A stretch of DNA of 64,000 nt, from NCBI GenBank assembly GCA_903848645.1, contig CAINGU010000082.1, positions 186,001-250,000 of the forward strand, given 5' to 3'. The notes beneath the pieces were generated by a model. It was not told the DNA's origin. It did not search any database and worked only from the letters and a program-made list of their open reading frames with translations. The translations under genes and the position numbers were made by a program. Shown here piece after piece: positions 43,219 through 53,471 of this stretch (position 1 is its first letter; each line of letters begins with the position of its first letter). The stretch comes from an uncultured cyanobacterium (GTDB taxonomy: Bacteria; Cyanobacteriota; Cyanobacteriia; Cyanobacteriales; Nostocaceae).

Positions 43219-43470
43219 ATGAGCCAAGCAGATATTTTTGAAAAAGTTAAAAAAATTATCGCGGAACAACTCAGTGTAGAGCCGGAAAAGGTTATACCAG
43301 CAGCCAGTTTTGCCGATGATTTAGGGGCTGATTCCTTGGATCTAGTTGAACTAGTTATGGCTTTGGAAGAAGACTTTGATATCGAAATTCCTGATGAAGC
43401 GGCTGAAAAAATTACAACTGTTCAAGCCGTAGTGGATTATATCTCTAGTCACGCTACTGCATCTGCATAG
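43219..43470 (+). CDS. acpP: acyl carrier protein
   Basis: [33 protein letters not shown]. Confidence 0.98.
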   Translation: MSQADIFEKVKKIIAEQLSVEPEKVIPAASFADDLGADSLDLVELVMALEEDFDIEIPDEAAEKITTVQAVVDYISSHATASA

Positions 43471-43708
43471 ACAAATCTTATTCAGCATTGGCGGGTTTAA
43501 ACAAATACTTTAAAAGTATAAAAATTAACTGGATAAACCCGTCCGTACATGAGTGCTAAGTGTCTAAACCTGAAGTTAGACTTCAAAAAAAGCCCCGAAA
43601 GTCCGTAATATTGAGCAAACAATATACTCTCAACTAAGGATACTTAACTCGGAACTCAGCACTCTTAATTGTTTCCCCTGCTGCTTTTTCGCCATATTTA
43701 ATGCAATC

Positions 43709-44968
43709 ATGACAGACTATAAACGTAACCGCGTTGTTGTAACAGGTGTGGGCGCGATTACACCCATTGGCAACACACCATTTGAATATTGGGAAGGATT
43801 ATTGAGCGGACAAAATGGGATTGACTATATCACCGGTTTTGATGCTTCCAAACATAGTTGTCGCATTGCTGGTGAAGTCAAAAACTTTGACCCACACACT
43901 TACTTAGATCGCAAAGAAGCCAAGCGGATGGATCGGTTTGCCCAATTGGGTGTATCAGCAGCTATTCAAGCTGTTGCTGATTCAGGTTTAGTAATTGATG
44001 ATTTCAACGCTGAACAAGTTGGTGTAATCATCGGTTCTGGCATTGGTGGTATTAAGGTATTAGAAGACCAACAAACCGTTTATTTAGATCCTAAAAAAGG
44101 TCCTAGTCGTTGTAGTCCGTTCATGATTCCCATGATGATTGCCAATATGGCAGCAGGATTAACAGCAATTCATACTGGTGCAAAAGGTCCAAATTCTTGC
44201 TCTGTAACAGCTTGTGCGGCTGGTTCTAATTCTATCGGCGATGCTTTTCGTCAAATTCAAGGCGGATATGCTAAAGCGATGATTTGCGGTGGCTGTGAAG
44301 CCGCAGTTACACCTTTGTCAGTGGCAGGATTTGCGGCGGCTCGCGCCCTATCCTTCCGCAATGATAATCCGGCTCATGCTTGTCGTCCCTTTGATCGGGA
44401 TCGGGATGGCTTTGTCATGGGTGAAGGAGCAGGAATTTTAATTCTTGAAGAATTAGAACACGCTCTTAAACGTGGCGCACGGATTTATGGGGAAATGGTA
44501 GGTTATGGGATGACCTGTGATGCTTATCACATGACTGCGCCTGTTCCTGGTGGTTTAGGTGCGGCTAGAGCGATTGAATTAGCTTTAAAAGATGGGGGGC
44601 TGACACCAGAAATGGTAAGTTACATCAATGCTCATGGGACTAGTACACCGGCTAATGATGTCAATGAAACTAAGGCGATTAAAAAAGCTTTGGGAGATTA
44701 TGCGTATAAAGTAGCCGTCAGTTCTACTAAATCTATGACAGGCCATCTGTTAGGTGGTTCTGGTGGGATTGAAGCCGTAGCGACTATTTTAGCGATCGCT
44801 CATGATAAAATTCCCCCCACCATCAACATCGAAAATCTTGATCCAGAATGTGATCTAGATTATGTCCCCCATACCAGCCGCACTCAAGTAGTCGAGGTAG
44901 CCTTATCTAATTCCTTTGGCTTTGGTGGTCATAATGTTACCCTGGCCTTCAAGAAATTTACTCCCTAG
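43709..44968 (+). CDS. fabF: 3-oxoacyl-ACP synthase II
   Basis: RVVVTGVGAITPIGNT, SVTACAAGSNSIGDAFR, INAHGTSTPANDVNET, NSFGFGGHN. Confidence 0.97.
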   Translation: MTDYKRNRVVVTGVGAITPIGNTPFEYWEGLLSGQNGIDYITGFDASKHSCRIAGEVKNFDPHTYLDRKEAKRMDRFAQLGVSAAIQAVADSGLVIDDFNAEQVGVIIGSGIGGIKVLEDQQTVYLDPKKGPSRCSPFMIPMMIANMAAGLTAIHTGAKGPNSCSVTACAAGSNSIGDAFRQIQGGYAKAMICGGCEAAVTPLSVAGFAAARALSFRNDNPAHACRPFDRDRDGFVMGEGAGILILEELEHALKRGARIYGEMVGYGMTCDAYHMTAPVPGGLGAARAIELALKDGGLTPEMVSYINAHGTSTPANDVNETKAIKKALGDYAYKVAVSSTKSMTGHLLGGSGGIEAVATILAIAHDKIPPTINIENLDPECDLDYVPHTSRTQVVEVALSNSFGFGGHNVTLAFKKFTP

Positions 44969-45251
44969 TAACTTGCAAATAAAAAATATCCTAATTTCCC
45001 ACTGACAACTGACCACTGACCAGCTTTCAAAGAAGTGAACCTGTGGCAAGTATGATAGAGATCATTCCTAACTGAACCGTTAGTTTAGGATAACCAAATT
45101 ATCGGCTGTATTCATCACCAAAAACTCAGAAGATCCCCCTTGTCTATTGACAATTAGGAATGGGATGATGAGGGAAGTGGGATCACTTGATCATGAACCC
45201 AGCAAGAAAAAGCTAAAAAGAGTCCTAACCCGTCGTTAACAATAAGAAATT

Positions 45252-47264
45252 ATGGCTGTTGCAACCCAATCCATCCAAGAACTTTGTATTAATTCGATCC
45301 GTTTTTTGGCTGTTGATGCCATAGAAAAATCCAAATCGGGACACCCTGGACTACCGATGGGCGCGGCTCCAATGGCTTTTGTCCTTTGGGATAGCTTCAT
45401 GCGCTATAATCCCAAAAATCCTCAGTGGTTCAACCGCGATCGCTTTGTTTTATCTGCTGGTCATGGTTCAATGTTGCAGTATGCCTTACTGTACTTGACT
45501 GGTTACGATAGCGTTACCATAGACGACATCAAACAATTCCGTCAATGGGGTGCTAAGACCCCAGGCCACCCCGAAAACTTTGTTACACCGGGCGTAGAAG
45601 TCACAACTGGTCCTTTGGGACAAGGAATTGCCAATGCAGTTGGTTTAGCAGTAGCAGAAGCACATCTAGCCGCTAAATTCAACAAACCCGATGCCACAAT
45701 CGTTGATCATTACACCTATGTAATTCTTGGTGATGGTTGCAACATGGAAGGTATTTCCGGTGAAGCGGCTTCCATTGCTGGACACTGGGGATTAGGTAAA
45801 CTCATTGCTCTTTATGACGACAACCACATCTCTATTGATGGTTCTACAGATGTAGCCTTCACTGAAGATGTTTCCAAACGGTTTGAAGCTTATGGTTGGC
45901 ACGTTCTCCACGTTAAAGACGGTAACACCGATTTAGCCGGAATTGCCAAGGCGATTGAAGCTGCAAAAGCTGTCACCGACAAACCCACCATGATTAAGGT
46001 GACAACCACCATTGGCTATGGTTCTCCCAACAAACAAGATACCGCTGGTATTCACGGTGCGGCTTTGGGTCCAGAAGAAACAATCGCTACCCGCAAAAAT
46101 CTAGGTTGGGAATATGATGCTTTTGTAGTTCCTGAAGATGCTCTTAATCATGCTCGTAAAGCGGTAGAACGCGGTGCAGGTTATGAGTCCGCATGGAATA
46201 CAGTTTATGCTGAATACAAGGCTAAATACCCCCAAGAAGCGGCGGAATTTGACCGTTTCATTAGCGGCAAATTACCAGAAGGTTGGGATAAAGTATTACC
46301 TACCTATACACCAGAAGATAAAGCATTACCCACCCGTAAACACTCAGAAAACTGCCTCAACAAACTAGGCGCTGTTTTACCAGAATTAATTGGTGGTTCT
46401 GCTGACTTAACCCACTCCAACCTCACCGAACTCAAAGGGGCTGGAGACTTCCAAAAAGGACATTTTGCTAACCGCAACATCCACTTTGGTGTACGGGAAC
46501 ACGCAATGGGTGCAATCTGTAACGGTATGGCGTTGCATAACTCAGGTTTAATTCCTTACGGTGCAACCTTCCTAATTTTCACAGATTATATGCGGGCTGC
46601 TATTCGTTTAGCTGCTCTTTCCGAAGCTGGTTCAATTTGGGTCATGACTCATGACTCCATTGGCCAAGGTGAAGATGGTCCTACACACCAACCCATTGAA
46701 ACCCTTGCTTCTCTGCGGGCTATTCCTGATTTAACTGTAATTCGTCCCGCTGACGGCAATGAAACCTCTGGTGGTTACAAAGTCGCAATTGAGAAATCTA
46801 AAGCAAACGCTTCGACTTTATTGGCGTTCACTCGTCAAAACGTTCCTAACTTAGCAGGTACATCCATTGCAGGTGTGGCTAAGGGTGGATATACAATTGT
46901 TGATTGCCAAGGTACACCAGATATCATCTTGATTGGTACTGGTTCAGAAGTAAGTCTTTGTGTCAGTGCAGCAGATAAGCTGACTGCTGAAGGGAAGAAA
47001 GTTCGTGTTGTTTCTATGCCTTCTTCAACCTTGTTTGATACACAAGATGCAGCTTACAAAGAATCTATTCTTCCTAAAGCTGTTACCAAGCGTCTATCTG
47101 TAGAAGCTGCTAGTAGCTTCGGTTGGCACAAATATGTCGGTAGCGAAGGCGACACTGTAAGTATTGATACTTTTGGTGCTTCTGCTCCTGGTGGTATTTG
47201 TTTGGAGAAGTTTGGCTTTACTGTTGATAATGTTTTAGCTAAAGCTAAGGCTTTGTTAGGTTAA
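45252..47264 (+). CDS. tkt: transketolase
   Basis: [51 protein letters not shown]. Confidence 0.98.
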   Translation: MAVATQSIQELCINSIRFLAVDAIEKSKSGHPGLPMGAAPMAFVLWDSFMRYNPKNPQWFNRDRFVLSAGHGSMLQYALLYLTGYDSVTIDDIKQFRQWGAKTPGHPENFVTPGVEVTTGPLGQGIANAVGLAVAEAHLAAKFNKPDATIVDHYTYVILGDGCNMEGISGEAASIAGHWGLGKLIALYDDNHISIDGSTDVAFTEDVSKRFEAYGWHVLHVKDGNTDLAGIAKAIEAAKAVTDKPTMIKVTTTIGYGSPNKQDTAGIHGAALGPEETIATRKNLGWEYDAFVVPEDALNHARKAVERGAGYESAWNTVYAEYKAKYPQEAAEFDRFISGKLPEGWDKVLPTYTPEDKALPTRKHSENCLNKLGAVLPELIGGSADLTHSNLTELKGAGDFQKGHFANRNIHFGVREHAMGAICNGMALHNSGLIPYGATFLIFTDYMRAAIRLAALSEAGSIWVMTHDSIGQGEDGPTHQPIETLASLRAIPDLTVIRPADGNETSGGYKVAIEKSKANASTLLAFTRQNVPNLAGTSIAGVAKGGYTIVDCQGTPDIILIGTGSEVSLCVSAADKLTAEGKKVRVVSMPSSTLFDTQDAAYKESILPKAVTKRLSVEAASSFGWHKYVGSEGDTVSIDTFGASAPGGICLEKFGFTVDNVLAKAKALLG

Positions 47265-47293
47265 TTATCGCAGGATATTCTGTGATTTTGTGG

Positions 47294-47324
47294 GGTGGGC
47301 TGTAAAGCTCACCTTTTTTTTGTT
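47294..47324 (+). terminator. Rho-independent-type terminator after tkt
   Basis: ggtgggctgtaaagctcacctttttttt. Confidence 0.75.
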
Positions 47325-47406
47325 CTATCCTAATGAATCCTGATATTGTCTTTCTCCTTTTTTTTCAGCAAACCCAATTTAAGAGGAAATTAAATATTGA
47401 AAAATA

Positions 47407-48072
47407 TTATAATGATGTATTAGATGGACTTTGACAACAATATTCTTTTGTTGCAGCAGCGTTATCTATTTGGTTTCTGAGCGTATCCATCATTTCTATT
47501 ACTATTCTATGCAATTCATCGTAATCTTTTTTATCTATATCAAGATAATTACCATGAGCTATAATGTTCCTTTTCCCTAACAATTTTTCATCTATTAATA
47601 CTTCCTTTGATTCATAGAATGAATAATCTAAACCAATCATACATATTATTTCTTTAAAAACTGATGATGATAAATTAGACGTAGCAATTCTAAATTCATA
47701 TTTTATCACACTTCGCTCATTTAATTTAGTCATAAAAAATTCTGCAACTTCATTATATATAGTTGCTTTTTCTGTTTCCTTAGCTTGATCTAATTGATCT
47801 TTCATTGCCAAAGCTATAAAATTATTTGCTAGTTGATTATAAGGTAAGTTTTGCATGGCAACAAATTCTACATAACTATTAGCAGCTACTTTAACAAATC
47901 CTTCCCAATGAGCATAAAGCATAGTAATACCACTGCGGACTAATGCATTTCTTTTTGCTAATTCAAAATCCTTTGAATCAATCAAACTTTTCAATATTGA
48001 AAGCTCTTTTTTTCGCCATGCAAGTTCTTCTGCTAACTTATCACTAAGCTGTTCTAAAGTGCGTATTTTCAT
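47407..48072 (-). CDS. HEPN-domain protein (MAE_28990/MAE_18760-like), predicted RNase
   Basis: Rx4H motif KRNIIAHGNYLDI; ITMLYAHWEGFVK N-terminal motif; 4-bp overlap with the upstream DUF262 gene. Confidence 0.82.
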   Translation of the reverse strand: MKIRTLEQLSDKLAEELAWRKKELSILKSLIDSKDFELAKRNALVRSGITMLYAHWEGFVKVAANSYVEFVAMQNLPYNQLANNFIALAMKDQLDQAKETEKATIYNEVAEFFMTKLNERSVIKYEFRIATSNLSSSVFKEIICMIGLDYSFYESKEVLIDEKLLGKRNIIAHGNYLDIDKKDYDELHRIVIEMMDTLRNQIDNAAATKEYCCQSPSNTSL

Positions 48073-49184
48073 GGCTGGAAAATTTTACGTCCCAAGGGAA
48101 CTAAGTTTGGTATTCTACGCTTTGCAGAAGTACCTGAACCTCCTGAACTTGACCACTGTTTGTATTCAGGATTTACCCAAACTTGCTTTACTTTTTCTTT
48201 GATATTAATCTCTGAATTAGATAAATTTTTGTAGTTGTAACCAATTCCTAACGCAATTACTTCATAAGCAGAAACCAAAAATCCTCCTAAAAATTTATTT
48301 TTAGTATGGGAGTATCTGCGAAAACTTTCATTTCCAAGTTGGTCATATAAAATTTCAAATGTCTTATTAAAAGCAGTTTCTTCTTCACTATAATTAAATT
48401 CTTGATTTTTAGCAATTTCTAGAATTTTATCAGTCAAGAAAATACTTAAATCATTACCTATTTTTTTTATTTCATTTTCTTCAAGAGTACGGAATACCAA
48501 AAATCTTACTAACAATTCCATATCATATTGTTCATCATTCTGTCGATCACTGAGAGCTATACATTCTTGGAAATTTTCATTTTCACTTAATTTTTTCAGC
48601 CAGTGAAACATTTCTTTATTATACATGACAAGAATACAGTTTCTTACCTCCTGTGCTGTAGCTATTGAACCACCATTATTCAATCTTTGGAATAATTCGT
48701 ATTTGGCAATTTCATCACTTTCTTTGAGAAGAATAGTTGCACCAATTTTAGCTCTTTTTATCAATAAGCGTTGGGCTGAAGTGAGAGAATTAATAGTATC
48801 ATCAGGATCTTCCCATTTCTTTCCTTCCAAATTTGGTAAATATTTAGTTTTTTCTAAAACCAATGGATCTAAAAGTTTTTGATCTTCATCTTTTAATTTT
48901 CCCACAAATTCATATATTGTAGATAATCTTTGAAGTCCATCCACAACATCCCATACACCATCGTCACGTTGAGAAACAAAGATGGGTGGAATTGGTATGC
49001 CCAGTAAAATAGATTCTATTAAGCTAGTTTTTTGACTAGAAGTCCAACGAAAAATCCTTTGAAATTCAGGGTGGATATCAATTTCGTCATTTTCATAAAG
49101 GCTGATCCATTCCCCAATAGACATTGAATAGTGATCAGATCGGATCTCTTGCCTCATTTTGTCAATTTCTTCCTTAAGTCCCAT
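48069..49184 (-). CDS. DUF262 (ParB/sulfiredoxin-like, GmrS-type) domain protein
   Basis: SIGEWISLYENDEIDIHPEFQRIFRWTSSQKTSLIESILLGIPIPPIFVSQRDDGVWDVVDGLQRLSTIYEF. Confidence 0.88.
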   Translation of the reverse strand: MGLKEEIDKMRQEIRSDHYSMSIGEWISLYENDEIDIHPEFQRIFRWTSSQKTSLIESILLGIPIPPIFVSQRDDGVWDVVDGLQRLSTIYEFVGKLKDEDQKLLDPLVLEKTKYLPNLEGKKWEDPDDTINSLTSAQRLLIKRAKIGATILLKESDEIAKYELFQRLNNGGSIATAQEVRNCILVMYNKEMFHWLKKLSENENFQECIALSDRQNDEQYDMELLVRFLVFRTLEENEIKKIGNDLSIFLTDKILEIAKNQEFNYSEEETAFNKTFEILYDQLGNESFRRYSHTKNKFLGGFLVSAYEVIALGIGYNYKNLSNSEINIKEKVKQVWVNPEYKQWSSSGGSGTSAKRRIPNLVPLGRKIFQP

Positions 49185-49562
49185 GTTATTACTCCAATTT
49201 CAAAAAAGGTAAAATCTAGAAAGCCAGCTTTTACAAGCTGTAAATGTTTAATCTTGTCAGGGTTTTATAATTAGGTTTTAGTTGATTTTAACTCAGTAAA
49301 ATCTAACTTTTAACGAGGGATGATATCGGCTTTTCTCATCCCAACCTACTTGAATTATAAGTCATGAACAGAATATTATATTACTGCAATTATCAATTAC
49401 ATAACCAGTTTCATCTACGAACATAAAAACGCCTTTACAGACCATAGCAAAAGATAGCCTGACAGATAATTACCAAATTGTAAAGGCTGGAGATACCATA
49501 GCGATCGCATCACCCCAAGTCCGCGATAAAATTTTCAAGCATAATAAACCCACTGTACAACC

Positions 49563-50396
49563 ATGCAAACCGATTGGAAAACCGTCAAAACCTACGAAGA
49601 CATCATCTATCAAAAAACCGACGGTATCGCCAAAATCACCATCAACCGTCCCCACAAACGGAACGCATTCCGTCCTAAAACCGTATTTGAACTATACGAA
49701 GCCTTTTGGGATGCCAAGGAAGATACCAGTATTGGCGTAGTCCTATTTACAGGTGCAGGGCCCCACACAGACGGTAAATACGCCTTCTGTTCAGGAGGAG
49801 ATCAAAGTGTGCGGGGACAAGCAGGTTATGTAGATGAAGCAGGAATCCCCCGTTTAAACGTCCTAGACTTGCAACGTCTCATTCGTTCCATGCCCAAAGT
49901 CGTTATTGCCCTAGTCGCCGGTTATGCTATTGGCGGAGGTCATGTTCTCCATTTAATTTGTGACTTAACCATTGCTGCTGATAACGCCATTTTTGGGCAA
50001 ACAGGACCCAAAGTAGGTAGTTTTGACGGTGGTTTTGGTGCGAGTTATTTAGCCCGAATTGTAGGACAAAAAAAAGCGCGAGAAATATGGTTTCTCTGCC
50101 GTCAATATAACGCTCAAGAAGCCTTAGAAATGGGTTTAGTTAATACCGTCGTCCCCATAGAACAACTAGAAACAGAAGGCATAAAATGGGCGCAAGAAGT
50201 CTTAGAAAAAAGTCCCATAGCCATTCGTTGTCTCAAATCAGCATTTAACGCCGACTGTGACGGACAAGCTGGTTTACAAGAACTCTCCGGTAACGCTACT
50301 CTCCTTTATTACATGACAGAAGAAGGAGCAGAAGGAAAACAAGCATTTTTAGAAAAGCGTCCCCCTAACTTCCGGGATTTTCCCTGGTTGCCTTAA
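49563..50396 (+). CDS. menB: 1,4-dihydroxy-2-naphthoyl-CoA synthase
   Basis: Crotonase fold; [59 protein letters not shown]. Confidence 0.96.
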   Translation: MQTDWKTVKTYEDIIYQKTDGIAKITINRPHKRNAFRPKTVFELYEAFWDAKEDTSIGVVLFTGAGPHTDGKYAFCSGGDQSVRGQAGYVDEAGIPRLNVLDLQRLIRSMPKVVIALVAGYAIGGGHVLHLICDLTIAADNAIFGQTGPKVGSFDGGFGASYLARIVGQKKAREIWFLCRQYNAQEALEMGLVNTVVPIEQLETEGIKWAQEVLEKSPIAIRCLKSAFNADCDGQAGLQELSGNATLLYYMTEEGAEGKQAFLEKRPPNFRDFPWLP

Positions 50397-50400
50397 ATTT

Positions 50401-50509
50401 ATACAGCAGTTTCCGATATTATGAGGTACATATATTAATAAGAAAATCCTTGTAGTGCGAGCATCTTGCTCGCTAATGGTGTACCTCACGCAGATGGAAT
50501 GTGCTGTAT
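50401..50509. mobile_element. MITE-like element with about 30-bp imperfect terminal inverted repeats
   Basis: ATACAGCAgtTTCCgatattaTGAGGTACA (50401-50430) versus reverse complement of 50480-50509 ATACAGCAcaTTCCatctgcgTGAGGTACA; internal GCGAGCATCTTGCTCGC. Confidence 0.8.
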
Positions 50510-50515
50510 ATACCA

Positions 50516-50544
50516 AAATCGCACCTGTCAGGAAGGTGCGATTT
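50516..50544. terminator. Perfect 11-bp stem AAATCGCACCT-gtcagga-AGGTGCGATTT; probable (bidirectional) terminator or palindromic repeat
   Basis: Direct reading between menB and the convergent 50617-50934 gene. Confidence 0.65.
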
Positions 50545-50616
50545 CCGAATATCTAAAAATTTCCAAGTCAAATCTTATGAGAGTGGACAAAAAATTAATA
50601 CAGTAATAATGGGTAA

Positions 50617-50934
50617 TTAAATTAGTACGCTCTGGTTTTTTACTTCTTGTGTAGCGGAAGTATGAATATCTTCAACAGAGGCTACTGTAAGATGATCTAA
50701 ATCGGTCGGGGGAGTTTGAGCAGCCGAAGAAAAAACAGGTCTGGCTACTGGTAAACTCCAAGCATCTTCTAACGTTTCCCAAGAAGGTGCAAAAGCTGCT
50801 AGGACGAAAGGACAAGCTTTCCAAACCCCTTGGACTGGTGCGCTCAATTTTTCACACATACCACCACGACGACCCTGTGGTTGGTAATAACGACAATAAC
50901 GACAGGTAGATGTTAAACGCTTAATTAGTTTCAT
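50617..50934 (-). CDS. conserved cyanobacterial small Cys-rich protein
   Basis: CRYCRYYQPQGRRGGMCEKLSAPVQGVWKACPF, four regularly spaced Cys. Confidence 0.65.
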   Translation of the reverse strand: MKLIKRLTSTCRYCRYYQPQGRRGGMCEKLSAPVQGVWKACPFVLAAFAPSWETLEDAWSLPVARPVFSSAAQTPPTDLDHLTVASVEDIHTSATQEVKNQSVLI

Positions 50935-51285
50935 GTGCCTTCATCTTCAGTACCGTAGGACTAGTTATCACACTTATATATCTTGCTTCTTGATCAAAAT
51001 AGGGATGAAAGGCAAAAAGTCATTATTGGATATGGGTTCTAGCGATTATTATCAATAAATAAATTTTATTATGTCTTTATATTCTTGTTATATTTGTAAA
51101 TGATTATCGGAGTGCCTACATACTTGTTTTTGTCTAAAACTTATTGGGGATCAAGATTAAAAGTTGTGTTTTTGATTTGCTCATCTTGAAAATACTTGAC
51201 TTTAGAGAGATTTAAACTCTATTTTTAGCATCTAGTTTACTTAAAGATTTAACACAACTAAATATTTTTATTCAGAGCTTATTGT

Positions 51286-51831
51286 TTACCGCAACAGCTT
51301 AGAGCAGCAGAGAGAACAAACATTCCAGCGTTCAAGTTCACCCGGTGGAGTGGGGCATTGACATTGGGGACATAAAGGAAGATGATGCGATCGCTCTTGC
51401 ATCTTCTTAGCCCAATTCTCAAAACCATCTAGAGCATTATCCAGCTTGGGTGGGACTAACTTATCAGCAGTCAGATCATCAGCCACATAACTAGGATGTT
51501 CTGATGCAGAAACAGTTGGTTTTGTTCCCGTTGTTGATGAATTTTTCCACTCCGCTGTCGAAAAGTGAATATCTACCAAAGACGTAGATAACTTCTGATT
51601 TAATTGCATTAATATAGTTTTCCGTCCAAAGGTCAAATTTTGCGCCCAAGCAGCACTAGAAGTAGCTACCCACAAAACATCACGCTGAATTGACAAAGGA
51701 CGAGTTTGAGCAGCAACCGCAGTCCCCACAACTTCCACCCAACACTTTAACAAACGCGGAAATACTTGTTCTTGCCATTGTGCTGAACGTTGTATATTCC
51801 CTAAAATATGATCAATTGACTTAAAAGACAT
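51286..51831 (-). CDS. DUF721/DciA-like protein with C-terminal zinc ribbon
   Basis: WVEVVGTAVAAQTRPLSIQRDVLWVATSSAAWAQNLTFGRKTILMQLNQ; C-term CPQCQCPTPPGELERWNVCSLC. Confidence 0.85.
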   Translation of the reverse strand: MSFKSIDHILGNIQRSAQWQEQVFPRLLKCWVEVVGTAVAAQTRPLSIQRDVLWVATSSAAWAQNLTFGRKTILMQLNQKLSTSLVDIHFSTAEWKNSSTTGTKPTVSASEHPSYVADDLTADKLVPPKLDNALDGFENWAKKMQERSHHLPLCPQCQCPTPPGELERWNVCSLCCSKLLR

Positions 51832-51958
51832 ATAGGACTCCTATTTGATTTTTGAACTATACGTAGGGTGGGCAATGCCCACTATATGCGGGTTTTGGTG
51901 GGCATTGCCCACCCTACACTACTTAATATTTTTCAGGAATCATTTAGGAGTCCTATAT
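51830..51958. mobile_element. MITE-like nested inverted-repeat element abutting the dciA-like start codon
   Basis: Outer ATAGGACTCCTA (51832-51843)/TAGGAGTCCTAT (51945-51956); inner perfect 20-bp IR GTAGGGTGGGCAATGCCCAC (51863-51882)/GTGGGCATTGCCCACCCTAC (51899-51918). Confidence 0.85.
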
Positions 51959-52210
51959 TTTGTGATTAGTTTGACTATTCTCAGTATTTATATTTAACGA
52001 TTGTGGGAAGGGCATCTTGCCTGTCAAAATTGTGCAATTTGAATTCAGTACAACTTCAGTTGCTAGTTAGGGAACAGCCAAGAGAGGCGTATTGTCAGCT
52101 ATACTTCTAACCAGTAACTTAGGTAAAATAGCTGAAGACTGACAAACAATTTTCGCTAGTATATTGAAAATTAATTTAATTTAATCATTTACCCTTACAC
52201 CATCTTCACA

Positions 52211-53395
52211 ATGAATAAAAATCCCCTTATAGATTCTACAAAATCATCTCAAATATCAGGCTTAAACCCTGTCCTCACTACAGCACTGGCTAGTTTAGAA
52301 GTACAATTAGATCAAGAATTAACCAGATACAGACGCACACGCAAAAACGCCAGACAACAACCATCTAGAAGTGTAAAAAGTTATACCACACTAAAAAAAA
52401 CAGCACTATTAAACGATATTCAACTACCAGCAGTTCCTCCCCTAGCCATTTCTCCAGAAAATCCCTTGTTGACAACTGAGACTGAAGCAATTAATTTTCC
52501 CCCAGCATTCCCCCCCCCAGAAATAGAGGAAACCCCCACTTCTGCAAATTTAGGAGAAAAATCTAGTAGTAGTCTAGTTCCCACCAAAATTCAACCTCCT
52601 GAAAACCAAACCCTCCTCACCACAAACGATACTCCCAAACAACCAGATGATTATTTAGAATCTAGTGAAGCACTATTGCGGAGTTTGACAGCCGAAGCAC
52701 CACAAACTCAAACTCCTCATTCTCCCAAATCCCGTAACAGTGTGTTATCACCTATGGGAATTGGTTCAATGCTGTTGCTATTATTGGCAAGTTTGACTTT
52801 AGGCTATGTAGTCTTAAATCCCAAAAATTTGCCTACATTTAATTTTAGTAACTTACTTAACAGTAATTCCTCACCTACTGCGGAAAATACAGAAGCAATA
52901 GAAAATAATTCTCCACCGACTACCGAAGCAAAAATCACCCCCATAGCCAAATATCCTAATTTAGCTACCCAAGAATTTCGACAAGTCCGAGATCCTAAAG
53001 ATGTCGTAGATTTAACACCAAAAGTTAAACCTACTCCTCAAATCACACCAACTCCCCTAGGGATTCAAGCACCTATAACTCCTATAACTCCTATAACTCC
53101 ATTACCCACTCTTTCCCCTGTTCCCACTCTTTCTACACCTTTACCAAAGCCTACAGCCACCGCATCACCCCTTGCAGAAGATATTAAACCCTCAGCAGAT
53201 GGCTACTATTATATTATTGCTGATAATCAAGGCGACAACGCTTTAGCAGCAGCAAAGCAAGTAGTTCCTGATGCTTATTTATCACCAAACAAAAAATTTA
53301 TTTATTTAGGTGCTTTGAAAACTAAGGATGATATTAAGCGTAGATTACAGGAATTAGCAGCAAAAGGGATCAAAGGACGCTTACAGCAGCCATAA
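52211..53395 (+). CDS. single-pass membrane protein with proline/threonine-rich linker and SPOR-like C-terminus
   Basis: TM IGSMLLLLLASLTLGYVVL; PITPITPITPLPTL linker; YYYIIADNQGDNALAAAKQVVPDAYLSPNKKFIYLGALKTKDDIKRRLQEL. Confidence 0.7.
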   Translation: MNKNPLIDSTKSSQISGLNPVLTTALASLEVQLDQELTRYRRTRKNARQQPSRSVKSYTTLKKTALLNDIQLPAVPPLAISPENPLLTTETEAINFPPAFPPPEIEETPTSANLGEKSSSSLVPTKIQPPENQTLLTTNDTPKQPDDYLESSEALLRSLTAEAPQTQTPHSPKSRNSVLSPMGIGSMLLLLLASLTLGYVVLNPKNLPTFNFSNLLNSNSSPTAENTEAIENNSPPTTEAKITPIAKYPNLATQEFRQVRDPKDVVDLTPKVKPTPQITPTPLGIQAPITPITPITPLPTLSPVPTLSTPLPKPTATASPLAEDIKPSADGYYYIIADNQGDNALAAAKQVVPDAYLSPNKKFIYLGALKTKDDIKRRLQELAAKGIKGRLQQP

Positions 53396-53471
53396 TAAAA
53401 AACGTGGCGATGATTTAGGATAGCAATATAGCCATCCTCAAAGTCCGGTAAATGGTCAAGGTAGAGCCAAC

